Positions 42,942 through 53,693 are shown, numbered from the stretch's first letter. The stretch is 64,000 nucleotides of DNA from VRUE01 sp963705635 (GCA_963705635.1 CAVPKH010000001.1:310001-374000), one strand, 5' to 3'. Numbers and translations are program-made. The notes: a model not told the origin generated them from the letters alone.

Positions 42942-43391
42942 ATGGCAACGCAGACCAAAGGCAGTAAAAGCAACGGCGCCAAGCCGAAAGCCAAAGCGTC
43001 GGCCAAAGCCGCCGCCAAAGCGACCCCCAGGCCCACCGCTTCCGAGCGCAACCAGGCCCTCGCCGTCGCCGAGACCGCCGTCGACCTCCCGGTTGGCGCC
43101 GTGCTCGCCGTGACCGACCGCGTCTCCGAGCTGGTCGAGCCGTTCACCGGCCGCTCCGCCGCCGAGAAACAGCTGAAGAGCTACCGCACCCAGCTGCGCC
43201 GTCAGGTGAAACGCACCGAGCGTCGCGGCGCCACCGCCCGCCGCCGGGCAACGACCGAGGCGCGCAAGACCAGGAGCCGGGTCGAGCGCGAGGCTCGCAA
43301 GCGCCAGCGCACGGTTGAGACGACGCTGAAGCGCAACCGTGACGAGCTCGAGCAGCGCGTCCGCAAGGCGGTCGAGCTGCTCCCCGTTTAG
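42942..43391 (+). CDS. Histone H1-like basic protein, probably SOS-regulated
   Basis: A 149-residue very basic protein. The first 35 residues are a Lys/Ala-rich tail (SNGAKPKAKASAKAAAKATP) like eukaryotic H1 or mycobacterial HupB tails; residues about 40-75 form a small hydrophobic helical segment (VAETAVDLPVGAVLAVTDRV); the rest is a long Arg/Lys-rich helix (RQVKRTERRGATARRRAT...). It should bind DNA non-specifically. Tandem LexA boxes lie 50 bases before the ATG, with GAAGGGA as ribosome site. The stop overlaps that of the convergent gene. No family with known function was recognised. Confidence 0.7.
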   Translation: MATQTKGSKSNGAKPKAKASAKAAAKATPRPTASERNQALAVAETAVDLPVGAVLAVTDRVSELVEPFTGRSAAEKQLKSYRTQLRRQVKRTERRGATARRRATTEARKTRSRVEREARKRQRTVETTLKRNRDELEQRVRKAVELLPV

Positions 43392-45394
43392 CGACCGCGC
43401 ACCGCTACCGGCGCTGAGCCGGCTGGCTCGAAAGGCCAGCCGGCTTGCGCCGGGGCGTATGCCCTGAACTGGAAGCGCACGCCGCGGCTGTCGTCGTCGG
43501 CGAAGCGGTAGGCATAACGGAAGTGCCCCCGTTGATCGGTGCGGACCGTGCGGAACTCGCTCCAGGCGGCGCCCGCCAGGCGGAACTGGAGCTGCACTGC
43601 CTTGCCGTCGCTCGGGATCGCGCCGCCGCTGACCCGGCCGCCGAAGACGATCGGTCGGCCGCCGATCCTGGCAACGGCCGCCGAGACCTTCATCTGCACG
43701 GCGCCGCGAACCGTCAGTCGCTGGGGCCGGCTGCTGGCGCCCAGCAGGGTCGCCGTTGGTGGCGCCACGGCGATGATCTGGCGGCTTGGGCCCGGCGCCA
43801 GGTGGGCCACGAAGCCCCCCTCGGCATCGGTTCGGATCGTCGACGTCCGCTGCCGCGGCACGGCGCCTGGATCGAAACGCTCGATCAGCTGCACGGGCAT
43901 CCCGGCCAGCGGCGTGCGACGGCCGGCGAGGAGCTGGCCGCCGAGCGATACCGCCCGCCCGTAGGTGATCTCGCGCCGGGCCAAGCCGGCGCTCAGCGTC
44001 GTTGAGACCTTGAGCGGATTGCGCAGCCGCATCGGCGCGCCACCGCTGCGGCTCAGGGTCGAGGCCGAGTTTCCGGCCAGGTCGTAGGCGACGGCGCGGA
44101 ATTCGTACTCACCCGGCGGGTAGGCCTCCGAGTCCCACCTCGTCCGCAGTGATTCGCCCAGCTGCTGCGTCGGCAGCTCCTCAAAGCGCTCGCCGGAGCC
44201 GGCACGGCGCACCGCGATCGATCCCCGGCTCGGGGCCAGCCCCGAGAGCGAGTCCGAGGCGCGGGCCTCGATCCGCTCGGGCTCGAGCCGGTCCTGGGCG
44301 CCGGTGAAGGCGAGCTGGGGCGACTCGCGGTCGATTCTCACCACGGCCGTCGCGGGTGCGTGGTTCGCCTGGCCGTTGGAGGCGCCGGCATCGGCGACGT
44401 TGCCGGCCGCGTCGCGGGCGTAGTAGGCGACGGTGTGGGTTCCGGCGGCGATCACGGTGGTGGTGACCGTGTCGCCGGCCGCGCGCGCGGGCGCTCCGCC
44501 GTCGACCTGAATCGCCGTGAACGGGTCGCCGCCCGCCGTGGGGGCCATCCCGGAAGCCGCGTCGGTCGCGATCGCGGTCAGCGACAGTGGCCGGCTTGAC
44601 CAGCCGGCCAGCACGCCCTCGAGTCGCGTCACCGGGTCGGTCGTGTCGACCCGGACAACGGTGTTGCCGGGGGTCGCCGATCGGGCCCCCGAGCCGGAGA
44701 CGGCAACCGCGTGGAGGTAGTTGATTCCCTCGGGGAGCTCGCCGATCGCCAGCGAGTCCTCGGCGACCCCGCCGCGCAGGCTGGTCTCGGCCTCGCTGCA
44801 GACGTCGGCCTCCGCACAGGGGCTGCCGCTGGCCGCGCGGTCGATCGAGACCGCGTAGCCGCGTATCCCGGCGAGCGGCTCCGGCCCGGCGGGGTGGCCG
44901 AGCTGGACCGTGAAGGGGAACGCGGCACGGCCGATCCAGCCGTTGACGGGTCGCGGGTCGACCTGACCCGGCGGAGCGTTGTCGTAGTGGAGCTCGGCGC
45001 TGACCGCCGCGCCCTCGGCGCCATCGGCGTCCTCGAGCCAGACCTCGGCGGTGTACGTGCCCGGCACGGCCGGAACGCTCAGGTGCTGGATCGCCGTGGC
45101 CGGCCAGCCGAGCGTCGTCTCGCCGGGCGCTATCTCCCCGGCGGGGCCGAGCAGGCGATAGTGGACCGCCGCCACGGCCGCCGCCGGATTCGTCCAGCGC
45201 AGGGCGAAGTCGCGCCTCGCCTGCCAGCTCTCTTCGCCGCCGTCGACGCGGAGGTCGAGCGGCACGAGCGCTGCCCTGGCCGCTGGGGGGCCGGCCAGGG
45301 CGAGCGCGGCGACGAGCGCGATTGCCACGGTGCAAGGCGCTGCCCAGGCAATCAGGGGAGACGGTCCTGTGCCCCGCTTGGACGGCGGCGTCAT
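43388..45394 (-). CDS. Large secreted protein with Ig-like/bacterial-repeat domains
   Basis: A 668-residue exported protein. After a signal peptide (VAIALVAALALAGPPAARA) comes a series of beta-rich units: YDNAPPG, VRVDTTDPVTRLEG, HTVAYYARDAAGNVADA, VRIDRESPQLAF and EFRAVAYDLAGNSAST, which follow the Ig-like pattern of many actinobacterial surface proteins; the C-terminal 200 residues (GGQLLAGRRTPLAGMPVQLI, FRYAYRFADDD) resemble repeat domains of adhesin-like proteins. No catalytic motif. Its ATG overlaps the sigma-factor stop (ATGA), so the sigma factor gene and this one are an operon. Confidence 0.7.
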   Translation of the reverse strand: MTPPSKRGTGPSPLIAWAAPCTVAIALVAALALAGPPAARAALVPLDLRVDGGEESWQARRDFALRWTNPAAAVAAVHYRLLGPAGEIAPGETTLGWPATAIQHLSVPAVPGTYTAEVWLEDADGAEGAAVSAELHYDNAPPGQVDPRPVNGWIGRAAFPFTVQLGHPAGPEPLAGIRGYAVSIDRAASGSPCAEADVCSEAETSLRGGVAEDSLAIGELPEGINYLHAVAVSGSGARSATPGNTVVRVDTTDPVTRLEGVLAGWSSRPLSLTAIATDAASGMAPTAGGDPFTAIQVDGGAPARAAGDTVTTTVIAAGTHTVAYYARDAAGNVADAGASNGQANHAPATAVVRIDRESPQLAFTGAQDRLEPERIEARASDSLSGLAPSRGSIAVRRAGSGERFEELPTQQLGESLRTRWDSEAYPPGEYEFRAVAYDLAGNSASTLSRSGGAPMRLRNPLKVSTTLSAGLARREITYGRAVSLGGQLLAGRRTPLAGMPVQLIERFDPGAVPRQRTSTIRTDAEGGFVAHLAPGPSRQIIAVAPPTATLLGASSRPQRLTVRGAVQMKVSAAVARIGGRPIVFGGRVSGGAIPSDGKAVQLQFRLAGAAWSEFRTVRTDQRGHFRYAYRFADDDSRGVRFQFRAYAPAQAGWPFEPAGSAPVAVRGR

Positions 45395-46689
45395 GGCCCG
45401 AACTCCCCGGCGGCCGAGCCGCTCGACGGGCTCGACGCGGAGCTTTCGGCGTTGCCGATCGGCGCCGGCGCCGGCGCCGGCGGTGGGGCGGGAGCTGGCG
45501 GCGGTTCGTATTCGACCGCGCCGGTCGGGGCTTCGCTTGGCTCGGCGTCCGCCTCCCGCGTTTCTTCCTTGGAGGGGGCCTTTGGTTGCGGCGCCGGCGC
45601 CGGCTCGGCGGGCTCGTATTGGACGGCCTCGCTTGCGGGCGGCTCGGCCGGGCGGGCGGCGCCGCGCTCGATCGCCGCCCTGCGGCCGTGCTCGGGGCCG
45701 AGGCCAAGCGGCGCCGGCAGCACTCCCGTCGCCACGCAGGCGGCCGTGCCCGCGGCGCCGGCGCAGAGGGACAGCAGCTTGGCCACCGCGGCCAGGCCGG
45801 CTCCCCGCGAGCCGCCGGCCGCGGCGATCTGAGTCGCCGTCGCGTCGCTGCCGCCGATCCCCGGCAGCCGTGATCCCAGGCCGCTGGCGAGCTCCTGGGC
45901 TCGCTCCAGCAGCGAGCGCGATTGCGGCAACACCGGCGACAGCGCCGCGGCGATCCCCGGCGCCGCCCGGTAGGCACGCATCGTCGCGCGACAGCGGGCG
46001 CAGGCGCGCAGGTGCTCGCGCACCACCGTCGAGTCGCCTGGGCCCGCCTCGCCGTCGCAGAAGGCGGAGAGCAGGGGCCGTAGCTCGCGGCAGCGACTGC
46101 CGTCCTCGCTGCTGGAGATCAGGCTGCGGAAGCGGTCGCGGCCCTCGGCCAGGACGCGGTTGACTTTCGTGCGGCTGAACCCGGTCATCGCGCCGATCTC
46201 GGCGTATGAGTAGCCCTCGGCAAGCAGGCTCATCGCCCGCAGCTCGGCCGGCTTCAGCGCCATCAGCGCCTCGCGGCTGCGGGCGATGACCTCGCGCCGC
46301 TCAACCTGTTCGCCGGGGCCGTCTTCGCCGGCGGGAATCAGCGCCACCGGGTCGGCGACGCTGTCACAGCCGTGGCCGAGAAGCTTTTCGCGACCCTGCC
46401 GCACCGCGAGGGCCTCGTGCTTGGTCACCGTCTGGGTCCAGCGGATCAGCTCCTGCGGGTCGGTGGTCGGCGCTTTGGTCAGGGCGATCTCCAAAGCCCG
46501 TTGGTAGGCGTCCTCCGCGTCCTCGGCGTCGATCGAGTAGCGCCGCGCGGTTCGTCTCAGGGCCTGCTCGTGCGCGGCGATCATTTCCACCGCTGCCCGC
46601 TTGCGGGCGGCGGTGGAAGCGGGCGCCGCTGGGCGAGCCCGTTCGAGCCGTCTCGTCCCCATCGCCGTCGCTTGCCGTCCCTGGCCCAT
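45391..46689 (-). CDS. ECF-type sigma factor fused to zinc-finger, membrane helix and Pro-rich exterior
   Basis: A 432-residue protein. Residues about 30-185 are a sigma-70 region 2/4 pair (helix-turn-helix YSYAEIGAMTGFSRTKVNRVL). Next is a zf-HC2-like element (VREHLRACARCRATMRAYR, H-x3-C-x2-C), the motif by which anti-sigma factors hold ECF sigmas. Then one membrane helix (AAVAKLLSLCAGAAGTAACVATGV) and a Pro/Ala/Glu-rich tail that would lie outside. Sigma and anti-sigma are thus one chain, tethered to the membrane; release may need proteolysis. ATG at 46689 chosen; 46662 is possible. It is coupled to the secreted protein gene after it and divergent from the epimerase-like gene. Confidence 0.78.
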   Translation of the reverse strand: MGQGRQATAMGTRRLERARPAAPASTAARKRAAVEMIAAHEQALRRTARRYSIDAEDAEDAYQRALEIALTKAPTTDPQELIRWTQTVTKHEALAVRQGREKLLGHGCDSVADPVALIPAGEDGPGEQVERREVIARSREALMALKPAELRAMSLLAEGYSYAEIGAMTGFSRTKVNRVLAEGRDRFRSLISSSEDGSRCRELRPLLSAFCDGEAGPGDSTVVREHLRACARCRATMRAYRAAPGIAAALSPVLPQSRSLLERAQELASGLGSRLPGIGGSDATATQIAAAGGSRGAGLAAVAKLLSLCAGAAGTAACVATGVLPAPLGLGPEHGRRAAIERGAARPAEPPASEAVQYEPAEPAPAPQPKAPSKEETREADAEPSEAPTGAVEYEPPPAPAPPPAPAPAPIGNAESSASSPSSGSAAGEFGP

Positions 46690-46865
46690 TTCCCGCTGAA
46701 TTCCCCCGCACCGGTTCAGATCTGTGGCTCGAACATGCCAATCCAATGCCGGGGCGGCGGCGAGTTCTCCCCCCTGCTGGACGAGTGATCGGGGCCCGAG
46801 CCCGCAAATTGCACAAATCACGTGGGCGGCCCCGTCCCCGGCCCGGGCCGATAGCATCCGCGGCG

Positions 46866-47813
<948 letters not shown>

Positions 47814-47814
47814 G

Positions 47815-47884
47815 TCGGGTAGGGCCGTCGGCGTCGACTCGGCGGCCGCGCTTTGCGCTGAGTGTCCGCCGAGGCGACACCCGA
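47815..47884. terminator. Bidirectional terminator-like hairpin
   Basis: GTCGGGT...GTCGACTCGGCGG pairs with CCGCCGAGGCGAC...ACCCGAC, with one mismatch in the inner stem and an inner GCGC-TTT-GCGC mini-hairpin. It lies between the convergent UXS-like gene and the HDHGH gene. Confidence 0.55.
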
Positions 47885-47948
47885 CGCCCTTCCCAGCTTG
47901 AAGCGCATGTACAGCTGTGGGTAGCGCCCGTTCGGAGTTTGCTCGTAG

Positions 47949-49331
47949 CTAAGCGGGAACTGGAACGGTGTCGGTAGCTGCGACGTCGCTGGTTCTGTAG
48001 AAGGCGATCGAGGTGGGGACGTGGGTCAGCTCCTCGCGCATTGCCTTCAGGGTTCGCAGGGCCGCCGTCTCCGTTGGCCAGCCGTAGCGGGCGAGGAGCG
48101 CTTCTGAGCCGCGCTCGTCGGGGGCGCCGACCGTCGAGTCGGTCAGGGCGCTGGCGAGGGCCGCCATGCCGCGGCAGAAGTCCTCCTCGTTCCAGCTGAT
48201 CCTGCCGGCATCGTCGATCTCGACGAAGCCGTTCTCGGCCAGGAAGCTGAGTTCGACGTAGGCCGCGCCGGGGTCGCCGTAGTACTGGGGCCCGCGGCGC
48301 AGGTAGTGGAGCAGCTCGGCCATGTGGGTTGCGCACATCTCGAGGCGGCTGACTCCGGTGATCGTCAGCCACGGATCGGAGATCGTCATCAGGAAGCCGT
48401 AGACGTCGGCTATCGCCTCCTGCAACGCCATGAACGGCTCGATCCCGAGCACCTCCATCCAGTCGTCGTAGGAGGTTTCGGGCACGACCACGTTGTGGCC
48501 GTGGTCATGGCCGCGGATCCACGGCATCAGCGTCTCCTCGATTGGCACGTCGGCGGCCTGCATCGGGCCGCTCAGCAGCGTTTCGGCGAGCGGGATCGTG
48601 ATCACCGAGTAGCGCGCGAGGTGGACGTTTCGCATGTAGAGGGTTCGCTGTTCCTGGATCGGCAGGCCGTCGATGCCTTCGTCCTCGGGCATGAAGTAAG
48701 CGAAGTGCTTGGGATGGCCGGCTGCCTCGCCCGCCGAGATCAGCAGGTCGGTGACGTTCATCGGAAGTTTGAAGGGGACGCTGAGCTCGCTTGCGCCGAT
48801 TTCGCCTTCGACGACCGCCAGGGCGTCCTCGAGCGAGTCATCGAGCTGGTTGAGCTGCTCCTGGCGCCGCTCGTCGCGGGCCGCGGCGAGGAACGAGTGC
48901 AGGCCGACGCGGGTCTTCATCCGCCAGGTGCAGAGCGGTCCGCAGACGATCTCCAGCGCGGGGGGCCGGCCGCTTTGGGCGATCTCGAGGGTCATCTCGC
49001 GATGCCCGATTCCGCCCGCGAGCCCCTTCGCGCGGGTGCGAATGCGGGCGGCGCTCTCGTCGTCGACGAGCTCGGCCAGCTCACGCAGCCCTTCCGCCAT
49101 CTCCCCTTGCAGCACCGACGCCACGCTCTCGGAGACGACGCCGCCGTCGGCGGCCTGCAGGCTGCGCATCGCTTCGCTCTGGGCGGCGAGGTTGAGCAGC
49201 AGCGCCTCGACCTCCTTGCCGTTGGTCGGCGCTTGGCCGTCGAGTCGAACGTGACCGACCCCGTGCGGGTCATCGAGCGGCCAAAACGGCGGCAGAAGCT
49301 GCGGAGCATTGCGACTGGCCAGCTGCGACAT
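47949..49331 (-). CDS. Protein of unknown function with HDHGH motif
   Basis: A 460-residue soluble protein I do not recognise. A notable segment is LMPWIRGHDHGHNVVVPETS (about 290-310), whose three His and one Asp followed by Glu could bind metal; the downstream helix LQEAIADVYGFLMTI supplies further Glu/Asp, a pattern seen in di-iron or zinc helical enzymes. Two Cys occur close together (VCGPLCTWRM). The ATG at 49331 follows a G-rich AGGGGAAGGGG stretch; an upstream in-frame GTG at 49388 is less likely. No frame breaks. Confidence 0.6.
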   Translation of the reverse strand: MSQLASRNAPQLLPPFWPLDDPHGVGHVRLDGQAPTNGKEVEALLLNLAAQSEAMRSLQAADGGVVSESVASVLQGEMAEGLRELAELVDDESAARIRTRAKGLAGGIGHREMTLEIAQSGRPPALEIVCGPLCTWRMKTRVGLHSFLAAARDERRQEQLNQLDDSLEDALAVVEGEIGASELSVPFKLPMNVTDLLISAGEAAGHPKHFAYFMPEDEGIDGLPIQEQRTLYMRNVHLARYSVITIPLAETLLSGPMQAADVPIEETLMPWIRGHDHGHNVVVPETSYDDWMEVLGIEPFMALQEAIADVYGFLMTISDPWLTITGVSRLEMCATHMAELLHYLRRGPQYYGDPGAAYVELSFLAENGFVEIDDAGRISWNEEDFCRGMAALASALTDSTVGAPDERGSEALLARYGWPTETAALRTLKAMREELTHVPTSIAFYRTSDVAATDTVPVPA

Positions 49332-49482
49332 CTCCCTAAGTCCCCTTCCCCTACTGCATGGCTCGGCGCCATGCGCGCTTGAGTCCACGACCCGAAACGA
49401 CTAGATCACCGATCCGGTACGACTGAAGGTACACAAGGGAATACGCAGATGCAACTTAAATAATTGAGCAATCTAGATCGCG

Positions 49483-49520
49483 GCTGACGGGGGGGCGGGC
49501 GCGGCCGCCCCCCCGTCAGC
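49483..49520 (-). terminator. Terminator hairpin of the HtaA-like gene
   Basis: A perfect 16-bp stem (49483-49498 with 49505-49520) and six-base loop begins 14 bases after the stop of the HtaA-like gene on the minus strand. No T-run follows in that direction. Confidence 0.7.
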
Positions 49521-49533
49521 TGAACCGCCCCCG

Positions 49534-50823
49534 CTACTGCGTTTGCGCTGAGAAGGAGAAGGTCCCGAGGGGATCTCCCGCAGCGAACTTTTCCTGCGGG
49601 GTCGCCGTCGCTTCTTCGATCGGTTTGATGAACACCGAGTTCAGCGTTTCCGCCGTCACCGCCTGCAGCGTCGCGGTGGCGTTCTGGACGCTGACGACGC
49701 GGGTCGCCGGATCGGAGCTGATCGTCGCCCCGGTCAGCTGGATGTCGGCGATCGAGGACCGCCCCAGGTTGCCCAGGTTGGCCGCCGGGGTTTTCGGGTT
49801 TTCGATCGTCACTTCGACCGTGGCCGTCTTGGCGCCGAGATCGACCCAGATGTTGCCCATCGTCAGGGTCGTTTCCCCTTTGCCGTTGGGGCCGAGCGCT
49901 TCGAGGTTCTGCGTCAGCCGCAGGCCGCCCGCGGTCTGCAGGATGCCCGCCGCAGCGGTCGGGCCCATCGTTCCGCCGCTGATCGGGAAGGCGGCCGTGA
50001 CCGGCGACAGCGAGATCACTTTCGTCGGGTCGACCGGCGTCAGTTTCACTTCGAACGGGTGTTCACCCGAGGCGGGCGGGAATTCCGGCCCCACCTGCTT
50101 GATCTTTTTCAACGCCGTTGGGCTGAGCGCCAGCGTTGCGTCTCCGCCGGGGACGACCGCGACCGTTTTCGGCTGCGTTTCGCTCGCCGCCGAGCCGATG
50201 ACCTGCTTGCCCTTGAAGGGGGGTTTCACGACCTTGCTGGCCGAAGCGCGTTTGTTGTCTTTCGCTTTTCCACCGCTCTTGCCGCTCTTCTTTTTGCCGC
50301 TGAAGCCGAGCTTCTTGTTCAGCTGCTTGGCCGCCTTGCCGGTCAGCTTCATCGAGGCGATGCTGACGTTGGTGCCGAAGCCGTTGCGGGCGAAGGTCAC
50401 GCCGGTTACCGAGGCGAGCTTCATCGCCTTGCCGGCGACCTTGGCGTTGAGCGAGCCGGTCGCGGTTTCAAGCACCAGGGTGTTGACCGACGCGCTCTTC
50501 TTGCCGGCCTTGAACTTGATCCCGCCGCTGTGTTCGACGGTACCCAGACCGTTGGTCGGGTCGAGCGAGCCGCCGCTCACCGGCAGGGTCACGGTGCGGC
50601 CTTTGACGGTGCCGGGGCTCAGCTTGAGCACCTTCACGCCGCTTTTCTTCAGCTTCTTCGCGAAGCCCTTGTTGAGCGTGAGAGTCGTCGTTCCGCTGCT
50701 CAGCGGGTCGCTGGTGGCCGCGGCAAGGGGGGCAAAGGCGAGCAGTGCGACCAGCGCCGCAACAGTCGTCACCGCCGCCAGCATCGTCCCCCTGGCCTCG
50801 AGCGGCTGGGTCACATCCTTCAT
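49534..50823 (-). CDS. Secreted HtaA-like repeat protein
   Basis: A 429-residue exported protein with a signal peptide (VAALVALLAFAPLAAATS). It contains repeated units built around GTTTLTLNKGFAKKLKKSGV, LPVSGGSLDP, HSGGIKF and LTTA-type strands, e.g. FPISGGTMGP and QTAGGLRLTQN in the second half. This resembles the HtaA fold, first described in corynebacterial haem uptake, but the haem-ligand Tyr/His pair is not obvious. A Lys/Ser/Gly linker joins two halves. A strong GGAGGA site precedes the ATG at 50823. The function may be a cell-surface role other than haem binding. Confidence 0.65.
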   Translation of the reverse strand: MKDVTQPLEARGTMLAAVTTVAALVALLAFAPLAAATSDPLSSGTTTLTLNKGFAKKLKKSGVKVLKLSPGTVKGRTVTLPVSGGSLDPTNGLGTVEHSGGIKFKAGKKSASVNTLVLETATGSLNAKVAGKAMKLASVTGVTFARNGFGTNVSIASMKLTGKAAKQLNKKLGFSGKKKSGKSGGKAKDNKRASASKVVKPPFKGKQVIGSAASETQPKTVAVVPGGDATLALSPTALKKIKQVGPEFPPASGEHPFEVKLTPVDPTKVISLSPVTAAFPISGGTMGPTAAAGILQTAGGLRLTQNLEALGPNGKGETTLTMGNIWVDLGAKTATVEVTIENPKTPAANLGNLGRSSIADIQLTGATISSDPATRVVSVQNATATLQAVTAETLNSVFIKPIEEATATPQEKFAAGDPLGTFSFSAQTQ

Positions 50824-50966
50824 ATCGATCCTCCGTTTTGCTGCCGCCCCCTGCTGTCCGAAAAGGCGACTTACGGCAAGTCGATTTGCTGCCGAGACTA
50901 TTCCCGGCACGCGTCCCTACAAACCGTACTTGGCCGCAATGTTCCGCTCCCGCATATCCTGTCGCC

Positions 50967-52594
50967 ATGGCTACAGAAGAGACCCATCGCACCATCGCCC
51001 CGGTCGTGGGGCCCGAGGACGAGCGCGTCTTCACCGACTCCGGGATCGAGATCGAGCGCGTCTACGACGCCGACGACGTCGCCCCCGGGCTGCGAGGAGC
51101 GCCTGGGCGCGCCCGGCGCGCCGCCGTTCACCCGAGGCATCCACGAGGGGATGTACCGCGACCGGCTCTGGACGATGCGCCAGTACGCCGGCTTCGCCAC
51201 GCCCGAGGACACCAACGAGCGCTACCGCTACCTGATCGAGCACGGCTCGACCGGGCTCTCGATGGCCTTCGACCTGCCGACCCAGCTCGGCCGCGACTCC
51301 GACGATCCGCTCTGCCGCGGCGAGGTCGGCCGCACCGGGGTCCCGATCGACACGATCGAGGACATGCGGATCTGCTTCGACCAGATCCCGCTCGACGGCG
51401 TCTCGACCTCGATGACGATCAACGCCCCCGCGGCGATCCTGCTGCTGCTCTACGAGCTGGTCGGCGAGGAACAGGGCGTGCCCTCCGAGAAGCTGCGCGG
51501 CACCGTCCAGAACGACGTGCTCAAGGAGTACATGGCGCGCGGCAACTACATCTACCCGCCGGTGCCGACGATGCGGCTGACCACCGACATCTTCGAGTAC
51601 TGCCACGAGAACGTGCCGAAGTGGAACACGATCTCGATCTCCGGCTACCACATCCGCGAGAAGGGCTGCTCGGCGGTGCAGGAGGTCGCCTTCACGCTCT
51701 CCAACGCGATCGCCTACGTCGAGGCGGCGCTGGAGCGGGGCCTGAAGATCGACGAGTTCGCGCCCCGCCTCGCCTTCTTCTTCAACGGCCACAACCAGGT
51801 CTTCCAGGAGATCGCCAAGTTCCGCGCCGTGCGGCGGATGTGGGCCAAGATCGTCGAGGAGCGCTTCGGGGCCAAGGACCCGAACTCGATGAAGATCCGC
51901 TTCCACACCCAGACCGGTGGGGTGACGCTGCAGGCCCAGCAGCCCGAGGTCAACATCATCCGCGTCGCCCTGCAGGGCTTCGCCGCCGTCTGCGGCGGCA
52001 CCCAGAGCCTGCACACCAACGGCTTCGACGAGGCGCTGGCGCTGCCGACCGAGCGCTCGGCCCGGATCGCCCTGCGCACCCAGCAGGTGCTCGCCCACGA
52101 GTCCGGCGCCGCCGACACGGTCGACCCCTTCGCCGGCTCCTACTTCGTCGAGTCGCTGACCGACGAGGTCGAACTGCGCTCCTGGGAGCTGATGGAGAAG
52201 GTCGAAGAGCTGGGCGGCTCGGTCGAGGCGCTGGAGTTCATGCAGCGCGAGATCGAGGAGTCGGCGCACTCCTACCACGAGCGCTACCAGAGCGGCCAGG
52301 ACATCATCGTCGGCGTCAACAAGTACGTCACCGACCAGGTCGACGACGTCGACATCCTCCGCGTCGACCCCGAGGCCGAGCAGCAGCCAGCTGGCGCGCC
52401 TGAAGGCGTTCAAGGAGTCGCGCGACCAGGCCGCCGTCGAGGCCAAGCTCGAGTCACTGCGCGACGTCGCCCGCGGCGAGGGCAACCTGCTGCACCCAAT
52501 CCGCGCCGCGCTCGCGGCCGACGCCTCGATCGGCGAGGTCTGTGGCGCGATGCGCGACGTCTTCGGCGAATACAAGGGCGGCGCCTTCTTCTAG
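50967..52594 (+). CDS. mcmA: Methylmalonyl-CoA mutase large-subunit-type acyl-CoA mutase, two frame breaks
   Basis: B12-dependent acyl-CoA mutase catalytic subunit, 541 residues after repair. RLWTMRQYAGFATPEDTNER has the substrate Tyr region, QNDVLKEYMARGNYIYPP has the Arg expected of methylmalonyl- rather than isobutyryl-CoA mutases, and SISGYHIREKG follows. The C-terminal B12-binding domain (DxHxxG) is absent, so a separate small subunit is needed and is not in the window. Frame breaks at about 51092 (extra C in GCTGCGAG) and 52388 (extra C in CAGCCAG); 1628 minus 2 bases is an exact number of codons. It acts after the epimerase and carboxylase also in this window. Confidence 0.87.
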
Positions 52595-52630
52595 CGGGCG
52601 CTTCTTCGGAGCTCAACCGCTCAAGATCAC

Positions 52631-53579
52631 TCAAGCGAGAGTTGACCCATCTCTAGCGTGGTCAATCTCTCTTCGTCTGCGAAGCAAGGTGGCAGCGCGC
52701 TGAAGGGACTGCTTGACCTTGGCGGCTTCGTACTTGACCTCGTGGTGGGTGAAGCGGAGCGGGGTCGTCCCGGCCAGCGTGTGGGACGCGGTCGCGGCGT
52801 GCGTCCCGCGCCTGGGCTGAGGGGTTCGGTGGTAGCGGAGGCCGTCGGTCTCGACCACCAGGTCCAAATCCGGGAAGAAGAAGTCAACTTCAAAGCCGTT
52901 GACGATTTGTTTGGTGAGGGGGAGGGGAAGGCCGGCTGCCGCCGCGATCGGTCGAAAGAGGACCTCGAGACGGAGTCGGAGAGCCGAAATGTGCGCTTGT
53001 CGAGAAGCGCGCGCAGGGGTCGAACTCCGGGCTCACCGGGGTGGTCCTCGAGCGCTGCCCGCAGCGTCTCGGGATCGACCAAGTCCCGCTTGTCGGCCTC
53101 GTTGACCGCCCGCTCGACCGCACGTTGGGCTGAGTTCGGTTGCGATGTCGATCAAGGTTCGAACGACGCCGGTCACGGGGATTCCATCGCGGCAAGCAGT
53201 ATGTGGTCTCGCCAAGACCGGGACGTGCCGCGAACGAGCAATCCCGGGTCGGCGCAGTCTCGGTGCGGCGACACACGCTGACGTCGATCTCTCTGCCTCG
53301 CTCAGCGCCGAATCCCCACAGCGCGGCCGCGCTGCGATGGCTCAGCAGCGCATCGTCCCCGCAGGCAAGAACGGCCGCCATCCAGCGCTGCTCTCGCGCC
53401 AGTCGTGGCCAGCCCACCGCGTAGACGCCGCGCATTACCAAGTGCAGGCGCCCGCGACCGACGCGGTGCTCGATTTCCCGCCCGTTGAACCCCAGCGCCA
53501 GCAGCTGCCGCCGCGCAACGATCCCATGCTGCCGCCCGGCCAGCTCCCAGGCCCTCCTGCTCCGCTTGTAGTCGCGCAT
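52631..53579 (-). CDS. AbiEi-like N-terminal / DUF559 nuclease-like protein, several frame breaks
   Basis: A roughly 315-residue protein in at least four frame segments. The first (RDYKRSRRAWELAGRQHGIV...RRQLLALGFNGREIEHRV) is a winged-helix domain like AbiEi antitoxins; the last (FPDLDLVVETDGLRYHRTP) has the E-x-D-G-x-x-yH pattern of DUF559/Vsr-like nucleases. Such fusions are common single genes in actinobacteria and are not reliably part of a toxin-antitoxin pair. Breaks lie near 53225, 53125, 52985 and 52900. Given the density of indels here it could be a true pseudogene, but the surrounding genes share the defect. Confidence 0.5.
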
Positions 53580-53693
53580 AGACCGCACCTGAAATCGGTC
53601 AATGCCGGATGCGCGCGAGTTCTCCCCCTGAACGGTCTCGTTCAGGCGTCCATGCTCGGAAGGAACGCGCACTTTGCGGTTGAAGCGCACTCC

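Noticed and set aside
52631..53579. AbiE-type toxin-antitoxin system
   Set aside because: Only the AbiEi-like winged helix with DUF559 is present; no AbiEii nucleotidyltransferase toxin is next to it.
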